From Alcaligenaceae bacterium (GTDB taxonomy: Bacteria; Pseudomonadota; Gammaproteobacteria; Burkholderiales; Burkholderiaceae_B), in contig CANCRX010000104.1 of assembly GCA_947380655.1 (NCBI GenBank), positions 1 through 10,316 of the forward strand: a stretch of DNA of 10,316 nucleotides, given 5' to 3'. Below, piece after piece: positions 5,919 through 10,316 of the stretch. Every line of letters begins with the position of its first letter. Position 1 is the first letter of the stretch. Made by a program: the position numbers and the translations under genes. The notes below the pieces were generated by a model. The model ran no database searches and had not been told where the DNA came from. It saw nothing but the letters and a program-made list of their open reading frames with translations.

Positions 5919-5977
5919 GTGGTCATTATCGGTGATGTCTGACAAAGCATTACTTTTTACTTAATTGAGGTTCCCCA

Positions 5978-6574
5978 TTGCAGTCTATCTTTTCTGAAGC
6001 AGGTTGGCCGATTTTTCTGCTGCTGGTACTTTCCATAGCGGGCCTTGCCATCATTATCGAACGTTCACTGAGTTTGCAGTCACGACGAATTTGCCCCCCA
6101 GAACTCAGCGCGCAGGCTTTGCAAATGGTCCGTGCGGGTCTTGACCTACCTGCGAATCTGGACAAACTTCAATCTTCCTGCCCTCTTGGGCAAATTCTCT
6201 CTCAGTTGATTCGCAAAAAACACTTACCTGACGCAGAGCTCAGAGCCTCAGTCGAAGATGTCGGGCGTGATGTCGCGCACAATTTGCAACGCTACCTGCC
6301 CGCACTCGCTACGGTGGCGACCATCGCCCCACTGCTTGGACTATTTGGCACGGTAGTTGGAATGATCGAAATTTTCGCTGCCTATCGACCGGATGGTTCA
6401 GACCCCACCATGCTGGCACGGGGTATCTCTGTTGCGCTCTACAACACAGGCTTTGGCATATTGATTGCCATTCCCTGCATGATTGCCCATCGCTTATTTA
6501 AATCCCGTGTTGAAAGTCTGTTGCTTCGCATGGAACAAGCCGCGCGTCGCCTGAACGATGCACTCAAGGCCTGA
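5978..6574 (+). CDS. exbB: ExbB/TolQ-family proton channel subunit (MotA/TolQ/ExbB)
   Basis: A 198-residue inner-membrane protein forming, with ExbD, a proton-motive-force motor that usually energises TonB. Three membrane segments are visible: about residues 10-27, 108-133 and 148-171. The second contains the family motif APLLGLFGTVVGM (117-129). The third reads GISVALYNTGFGILIAIP, with Val152 where E. coli ExbB and TolQ have a conserved glutamate (GIAEAL). The start is TTG at 5978: GAGG (5967-5970) lies 7 nt before it, and an in-frame TGA at 5966 excludes any longer form. exbD follows after 5 bp. No tonB gene is in the window. Whether it serves TonB, Tol-Pal or another partner cannot be told; ExbB is favoured by the three-segment short form and by position before lpxK. 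Confidence 0.9.
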   Translation: MQSIFSEAGWPIFLLLVLSIAGLAIIIERSLSLQSRRICPPELSAQALQMVRAGLDLPANLDKLQSSCPLGQILSQLIRKKHLPDAELRASVEDVGRDVAHNLQRYLPALATVATIAPLLGLFGTVVGMIEIFAAYRPDGSDPTMLARGISVALYNTGFGILIAIPCMIAHRLFKSRVESLLLRMEQAARRLNDALKA

Positions 6575-6579
6575 AATCC

Positions 6580-6990
6580 ATGCGATTCAGACATAATCCT
6601 TCCGACGATACGCCTGAGATCAACCTGATCCCTTTGATCGATGTATTGCTTGTGATGCTAATTTTTCTGGCAGCGACCACTACCTTCACAAAACAAGCTG
6701 CACTCAAAATCATGCTTCCGCACGCCGATGCTGAAAAGCAAACACAAACATCAATCGACATCACCATCAGTCAGGACGGTCGTTACGCGGTAGGTGACCG
6801 GCTAGTAGGTGGAGCAGATGTGTTGTCACTCACTGAAGCCATCAATGAAGCAAAAAAACAGCTACAAGATCCCGTCGTGATTATTTATGCTGATGCAGCA
6901 GCACCCCATCAGTTTGTGATGAGTGCCATGCAAGCGGCTCGTCAAGCGGGGATTGGCAAAGTACATTTCGCCACGCAGGCAGGCGATTGA
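6580..6990 (+). CDS. exbD: ExbD/TolR-family protein
   Basis: A 136-residue partner of ExbB. A short cytoplasmic N-terminus with PEINLIPLIDVLLVMLIFL leads into one membrane helix (about residues 16-34). D21 corresponds to the essential proton-carrying aspartate (D25 in E. coli ExbD). The remainder is the periplasmic domain, with the family's repeated hydrophobic/charged pattern (VVIIYADAAAPHQFVMSAMQAARQAGI). The start is 5 bp after the exbB stop, with only a weak AAGG about 9 nt upstream, so translation may be coupled. The stop overlaps the lpxK start by 4 bases (TTGA). TolR is the alternative name; the proteins cannot be separated with certainty by eye. Confidence 0.92.
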   Translation: MRFRHNPSDDTPEINLIPLIDVLLVMLIFLAATTTFTKQAALKIMLPHADAEKQTQTSIDITISQDGRYAVGDRLVGGADVLSLTEAINEAKKQLQDPVVIIYADAAAPHQFVMSAMQAARQAGIGKVHFATQAGD

Positions 6991-8090
6991 TACGCGCAAA
7001 GATTCATACCAAGTTGAGTCAATGGCTTCACCGCCAATGGCTCACTCCTGGCTGGTTCAGTCTGGTGATGAGACCCTTTTCATGGGTTGTGCTGCTCATA
7101 CTTGCAATGCGAAGAACCTTTTATCGCGCCTTCCCAGCAATGGTCTATCACCCCCCTTTACCCGTTTTGGTCATTGGTAATATCTTCGTTGGTGGAACAG
7201 GTAAAACACCCGTCGTCATTGCCCTGGTCAAAGCACTGATTGAAAAAGGCTGGCACCCTGGCGTGATTAGCCGAGGGTATGGCGTTGATATCGGACCCAC
7301 TGCCCGGGTTGGGCGAGCGCCCCTTGATCCAGAACAATTTGCCGATGAACCGGCCTTGATTGCCGAGCAAACGGGGGCAACCTTGGCGGTACACCCTAAT
7401 CGTAAAAAGGCAATTGAGAGTTTGCTCTCCCATTCACCCGAGATCGATCTGATCATCTCAGACGATGGTTTGCAGCATCTTGCGCTGAACAGAACGCTGG
7501 AAATCATCGTGCAAGACCAGCGCAAAGTTGGCAATGGCTGTGTGATGCCCGCAGGCCCCCTGCGTGAGTCCATCGCACGACTCAACCTGGTGCAAGCGAT
7601 CGTAACCACGATTGCATTCAATGCAGGGACAGACCCCACGGCTGCGCCCTGCCCGCAAAGCGGAATTCATGGCACGTCGCCTCGAGCGACAAATATGTCT
7701 CTGCGCACAGTTTCTTTCCGCAACCTGACCCAGCAACAATCGCTTACCCCGGCAGAGTTTAAAAATCAGGTTTTAAACCAGACTGTGGCCGCCGCAGCAG
7801 GGATCGGTGCACCAGAAAAGTTTTTTGACAGTTTAAGGAGTCAGGGCTTCTCACTGAATCAGACGCTCGCGCTCCCCGACCATCACAGGTTTACGCGTGA
7901 TACTTTTTCGAGCTTGCAAACCGATTGCATACTCATCACGGCCAAGGACGCGGTTAAATGCCAGCACCTCAACGACTCACGCATTTGGGTCGTGCAGGTC
8001 GATGCATGTTTTTCTGATCCAGCCTTTACTGACTGGCTCAATCATGCTTTGGGAACACCTCGCGTTCAACAGCCCCCAACGTCACACTGA
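6987..8090 (+). CDS. lpxK: Tetraacyldisaccharide 4'-kinase (lipid A biosynthesis)
   Basis: LpxK phosphorylates the 4' position of the tetraacyldisaccharide 1-phosphate lipid A precursor at the inner-membrane face. The product has 367 residues against 328 in E. coli. A hydrophobic anchor lies at about residues 24-42. The P-loop is GNIFVGGTGKTP (64-75), followed by SRGYG (95-99), DDGLQH (159-164), MPAGPLRE (187-194), HHRF (299-302) and TAKDAVKC (318-325), all in family order. Part of the extra length is a Pro/Ala/Thr-rich insert at about 212-236. The start is taken as TTG at 6987, overlapping the exbD stop; the next in-frame ATG (7068) would cut into the membrane anchor. The exbBD-lpxK order is also known in Pseudomonas. 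Confidence 0.94.
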   Translation: MIRAKIHTKLSQWLHRQWLTPGWFSLVMRPFSWVVLLILAMRRTFYRAFPAMVYHPPLPVLVIGNIFVGGTGKTPVVIALVKALIEKGWHPGVISRGYGVDIGPTARVGRAPLDPEQFADEPALIAEQTGATLAVHPNRKKAIESLLSHSPEIDLIISDDGLQHLALNRTLEIIVQDQRKVGNGCVMPAGPLRESIARLNLVQAIVTTIAFNAGTDPTAAPCPQSGIHGTSPRATNMSLRTVSFRNLTQQQSLTPAEFKNQVLNQTVAAAAGIGAPEKFFDSLRSQGFSLNQTLALPDHHRFTRDTFSSLQTDCILITAKDAVKCQHLNDSRIWVVQVDACFSDPAFTDWLNHALGTPRVQQPPTSH

Positions 8091-8107
8091 ATCGATACAA
8101 TAAGACT

Positions 8108-8287
8108 ATGGAAACAAGACTACTCAACATTCTCGTGTGCCCGCTTTGCAAAGGCCCGCTGACTGTCAATGCAACACATACTGAACTCCTCTGCAAGGCG
8201 GATCAGCTGGCTTTCCCTGTACGTGACGGCATTCCCGTGATGCTGACCAACGAGGCACGCGTTCTGGACCAAACCGAGTCCGCATGA
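8108..8287 (+). CDS. Trm112-family small protein (YcaR-like)
   Basis: A 59-residue protein closely resembling E. coli YcaR (60 residues). It begins METRLLNILVCPLCKGPL, with ELLCKADQLAFPVRDGIPVM in the middle and EARVLD near the end. Cysteines C11 and C14 (CPLC) and C29 could bind metal, but only three cysteines are present, so a full four-cysteine zinc site is not evident. It follows lpxK by 17 bp, and its TGA overlaps the kdsB ATG in ATGA, so the two are probably translationally coupled. The lpxK-ycaR-kdsB order is conserved in gammaproteobacteria, which supports the call. In other organisms Trm112 activates methyltransferases; the role of this bacterial form is not established. Confidence 0.9.
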   Translation: METRLLNILVCPLCKGPLTVNATHTELLCKADQLAFPVRDGIPVMLTNEARVLDQTESA

Positions 8288-9060
8288 GCAGCTTTGTCGT
8301 CATCATTCCTGCGCGTGCCGCTTCGACAAGACTGCCTGGCAAAATGCTCGCGGATCTGGCCGGTAAACCCATGGTGGTTCGCGTCGCCGAGCGCGCGAAT
8401 GCCTCGGGGGCTAAAAATGTAGTGGTTGCATGTGACCATCCCGATATTGCCCAGGCTTGCCAGGATCATGGCGTTGATTTCCTGATGACCCGAACGGATC
8501 ACCCCAGTGGCACTGACCGTCTGGCCGAGGCCGCAACCTTACTGAAACTCGAAAATCACGACATCGTCGTAAACGTTCAGGGCGACGAGCCTTTAATCGA
8601 TCCGGCACTCATTCACTCTGTTGCAGAGCTGCTCGCCGCAGACCTGAAGGCCTCGATCGCGACCTGTGCTGCACCGATTCACTCCGCTCAAACGCTGTTC
8701 AATCCTAATATCGTTAAGGTTGTATGCGGTGCGTCAGGTCATGCGCTGTACTTTTCGCGGGCACCGATCCCTTGGCTGAGAGATGCCCCGGCTCACCCCG
8801 GACAAACAACTGATTTTTGCGTCCCGGCGCTGCATCACATTGGACTGTATGCTTACAGAGCCGGGTTCCTGCGCCAGTATCCGACCCTATCTGCAGGCAA
8901 GCTTGAGCAGCTGGAATCGCTGGAGCAGTTACGTGCGCTTGAACACGGTTTTACAATTGCAGTACAAACCATCAGCAGTCATCCGGGCGCGGGAGTGGAC
9001 ACCCCGGAAGACCTGAAACGCGTACGTACTTTTTTTGAGAATCAGGCTTCATCAGGGTAA
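8284..9060 (+). CDS. kdsB: 3-deoxy-manno-octulosonate cytidylyltransferase (CMP-Kdo synthetase)
   Basis: KdsB activates Kdo with CTP to CMP-Kdo for lipopolysaccharide inner-core assembly in the cytoplasm. The product has 258 residues; E. coli KdsB has 248. The nucleotide-binding N-terminus IPARAASTRLPGK (8-20) is followed by HPSGTDRLAE (73-82). The metal-binding VQGDEPLI (98-105) includes D101. FSRAPIPW (157-164), HIGLYAYR (185-192), LEQLESLEQLRALE (207-220) and GVDTPEDL (237-244) complete the family pattern. The start overlaps the preceding Trm112-family gene by 4 bases. With lpxK it places two lipid A/Kdo steps in one operon. No clear terminator was seen after it. Confidence 0.97.
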   Translation: MSSFVVIIPARAASTRLPGKMLADLAGKPMVVRVAERANASGAKNVVVACDHPDIAQACQDHGVDFLMTRTDHPSGTDRLAEAATLLKLENHDIVVNVQGDEPLIDPALIHSVAELLAADLKASIATCAAPIHSAQTLFNPNIVKVVCGASGHALYFSRAPIPWLRDAPAHPGQTTDFCVPALHHIGLYAYRAGFLRQYPTLSAGKLEQLESLEQLRALEHGFTIAVQTISSHPGAGVDTPEDLKRVRTFFENQASSG

Positions 9061-9077
9061 GCCAGTAGGAGTTTGCC

Positions 9078-9106
9078 CTGCAGGACGTGCTGCGATGCGG
9101 CATAAT
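9078..9106 (+). promoter_or_regulatory. Possible adk promoter
   Basis: CATAAT (9101-9106, 5 of 6 to TATAAT) lies in the 87-bp kdsB-adk gap. At 17 bp spacing the -35 position is CTGCAG (9078-9083), a poor match. Transcription would start near 9113, about 35 nt before the ATG. Read-through from kdsB is also possible. Confidence 0.33.
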
Positions 9107-9147
9107 GTTTAGCATTCACATTACACTTTCAAGACTCAGGAGTTTTC

Positions 9148-9798
9148 ATGCGTCTCATTTTGCTTGGCCCCCCCGGCGCCGGAAAAGGCACGCAAGCCGC
9201 CTTTATTACCCAACACTACGGCATCCCTCAAATCTCCACCGGAGACATGTTGCGCGCAGCGGTCAAGGCCGGTACACCTCTGGGTATTGAGGCCAAGAAA
9301 ATTATGGACGCGGGTGGTCTGGTCTCTGACGACCTGATTATCGGTCTGGTGCAAGATCGGCTCAAACAATCTGACTGTAACAACGGCTACCTGTTTGATG
9401 GTTTTCCTCGCACCATTCCACAGGCAGATGCACTTAAGCAAGCCAACGTTGCACTGGACTTTGTCGTTGAAATCGCGGTGCCTGAACAAGACATCATCGA
9501 GCGCATGAGTGGACGACGCGTCCACCCGGCGAGTGGTCGCAGCTATCACATCAGGTTTAATCCACCTAAAGTTGCTGAATGTGACGATCTGACTGGCGAG
9601 CCACTGGTTCAACGCGATGATGATAAAGAAGAAACCGTCAGACACAGACTGACGGTTTATCAAAACCAGACACGTCCTCTGGTGGACTATTACTCCTCCT
9701 GGGCTAACGCACAAAGCACCGCTCCCAAATATCGCAAAGTAGAAGGCGTGGGTTCGGTCGATGACATCAAGAACAAAATTTTCCAGGCATTGGCTTAA
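9148..9798 (+). CDS. adk: Adenylate kinase
   Basis: Adenylate kinase interconverts ATP + AMP and 2 ADP and sets the cellular adenylate balance. The product has 216 residues (E. coli 214), the long-lid bacterial form. The P-loop is GPPGAGKGTQ (7-16), the AMP-binding STGDMLR is at 30-36, and GYLFDGFPRT (80-89) and the lid start GRRVHPASGRSYH (122-134) follow. After the lid come the conserved arginines in ETVRHRL. The lid has no four-cysteine zinc motif, as usual in Gram-negative bacteria. A strong AGGAG lies 5 nt before the ATG. The dehydrogenase gene begins 2 bp after the stop. A perfect 10-bp inverted repeat (9632-9658) sits inside the ETVRHRLTVY coding segment. Confidence 0.97.
   Translation: MRLILLGPPGAGKGTQAAFITQHYGIPQISTGDMLRAAVKAGTPLGIEAKKIMDAGGLVSDDLIIGLVQDRLKQSDCNNGYLFDGFPRTIPQADALKQANVALDFVVEIAVPEQDIIERMSGRRVHPASGRSYHIRFNPPKVAECDDLTGEPLVQRDDDKEETVRHRLTVYQNQTRPLVDYYSSWANAQSTAPKYRKVEGVGSVDDIKNKIFQALA
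9632..9658 (+). repeat. Perfect 10-bp inverted repeat inside adk
   Basis: AAACCGTCAG (9632-9641), loop ACACAGA (9642-9648) and CTGACGGTTT (9649-9658). It lies in codons for a conserved peptide and is not followed by a T-run, so it is probably not a terminator. It may be chance or a structured mRNA element. Confidence 0.6.
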
Positions 9799-9800
9799 TC

Positions 9801-10316
9801 ATGGATATTGCAAATAAAGTTTTCATCGTGACCGGTGGCGCCTCAGGCTTGGGCGCTGGGACTGCAAAAATGCTGTCTCAGCATGGCGCACGTGTTCTGC
9901 TGGCTGATCTGCAGGACGAGGCAGGCGAAGCCCTCGCCAAAGAACTCGGCCAACGCTATATCCACTGCAACGTGACACAGGAACAAGACGCTCAGGCCGC
10001 TGTTGCTGCGGCCTTAGAAATGGGCTCGCTGTTTGGGCTGGTCAATTGCGCAGGTGTTGCGCCCGCTGCAAAAACAGTTGGTAAAAACGGCGCCCATGCA
10101 CTGGATCTGTTCCAAAAAGTTGTCAGCATTAACCTGATTGGTACTTTCAACATGATCCGCGTCGCCTCAGAGGCGATGAGCAAAAATGAGGCTCAGCCTA
10201 CAGGCGAGCGCGGTGTCTTGATTAATACCGCCTCAGTTGCGGCCTACGACGGCCAGATCGGGCAGGCAGCGTACGCGGCATCTAAAGCAGGTGTGGTTGG
10301 CATGACCTTGCCTGTT
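9801..10316 (+). CDS. Short-chain dehydrogenase, HSD10/3-hydroxyacyl-CoA dehydrogenase type II-like (3' end outside window)
   Basis: The first 172 residues of a classical short-chain dehydrogenase, open to the window edge; the family is about 255 residues long. The cofactor motif TGGASGLG is at 11-18. D36 after the second strand (LLADLQD) points to NAD rather than NADP. VNCAG is at 81-85. The catalytic residues are S145 (INTASVAAYDG) and Y158/K162 in YAASK. INTASVAAYDGQIGQAAYAA and GMTLPV closely resemble human HSD17B10 and bacterial 3-hydroxyacyl-CoA dehydrogenases of that group. A role in oxidising 3-hydroxyacyl-CoA is therefore likely but not proven. It starts 2 bp after adk and is presumably co-transcribed with it. 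No strong Shine-Dalgarno is visible apart from the end of adk. Confidence 0.9.
   Translation, partial: MDIANKVFIVTGGASGLGAGTAKMLSQHGARVLLADLQDEAGEALAKELGQRYIHCNVTQEQDAQAAVAAALEMGSLFGLVNCAGVAPAAKTVGKNGAHALDLFQKVVSINLIGTFNMIRVASEAMSKNEAQPTGERGVLINTASVAAYDGQIGQAAYAASKAGVVGMTLPV

Larger units (their letters stand above)
5628..5977. other. 350-bp non-coding region between divergent xseA and exbB
   Basis: This is the only gap over 300 bp. From left to right it holds a weak xseA promoter (5698-5726) and an A+T-rich block (21 G/C among the 100 bases 5691-5790). Three stem-loops follow (5823-5842, 5846-5866, 5873-5890); the middle one overlaps a divergent pair of DnaA-box-like 9-mers and is followed by TTTTT. 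A possible exbB promoter is at 5889-5918, and the GAGG ribosome binding site at 5967-5970 serves the TTG start of exbB. The word TGCCAGACATG occurs at 5682-5692 and 5890-5900. I see no coding sequence; the longest short frame noticed is a 13-codon one across the middle hairpin. Confidence 0.7.

Noticed and set aside
5912..5930. Possible Fur box before exbB (TCATTATC half-site)
   Set aside because: Only the right half matches; aligned to the 19-bp Fur consensus it scores 9 of 19, too low to call.
7148..7639. 163-codon minus-strand open frame opposite lpxK
   Set aside because: It is a shadow of lpxK; the lpxK motifs P-loop, DDGLQH and MPAGPLRE prove the other strand is coding.
9136..9714. 192-codon minus-strand open frame opposite adk
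   Set aside because: It is fully antisense to adenylate kinase with no family features and no ribosome binding site of note.

Overview
The window looks like an ordinary core-genome segment of a betaproteobacterium. The best fit is order Burkholderiales, probably family Alcaligenaceae. I base this on the clpA/clpS, cold-shock protein and DUF192 grouping, on the exbB-exbD-lpxK-Trm112-kdsB-adk order, and on protein sequences that read like Bordetella-type homologues. Base composition looks moderate rather than strongly GC-rich. I cannot name the genus, and I see no prophage, insertion sequence, CRISPR array, tRNA or rRNA.

Layout. Positions 1-1216 (minus strand) hold the ATP-dependent protease chaperone ClpA (first 240 codons only, GTG start) and its adaptor ClpS. 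Divergent from clpS lie a cold-shock protein and a secreted DUF192 protein (1451-2190, plus strand). A convergent junction follows. The minus strand then carries a 3-oxoadipyl-CoA thiolase (2277-3482), an iron superoxide dismutase with a clear terminator (3551-4182) and the large subunit of exonuclease VII (4287-5627).

A 350-bp non-coding stretch (5628-5977) separates xseA from a divergent plus-strand operon. It is the most interesting part of the window. It contains a strongly A+T-rich block, an inverted pair of DnaA-box-like 9-mers that also forms a hairpin followed by five T's, two further hairpins, and an 11-bp repeat found near the likely promoters on both sides.

The operon reads exbB (TTG start), exbD, lpxK (TTG start), a 59-aa Trm112-family protein and kdsB, with tight junctions or overlaps. 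It joins a proton-driven inner-membrane motor to two lipopolysaccharide genes: the lipid A 4'-kinase and the CMP-Kdo synthetase. After an 87-bp gap with its own ribosome binding site come adk and, 2 bp later, the start of an HSD10-like short-chain dehydrogenase that runs off the right edge.

The genes themselves are conventional families. I do not see a convincing undescribed multi-gene system. The findings worth checking are regulatory and structural, and most sit in 5628-5977. All promoters given are by-eye matches and are low confidence.
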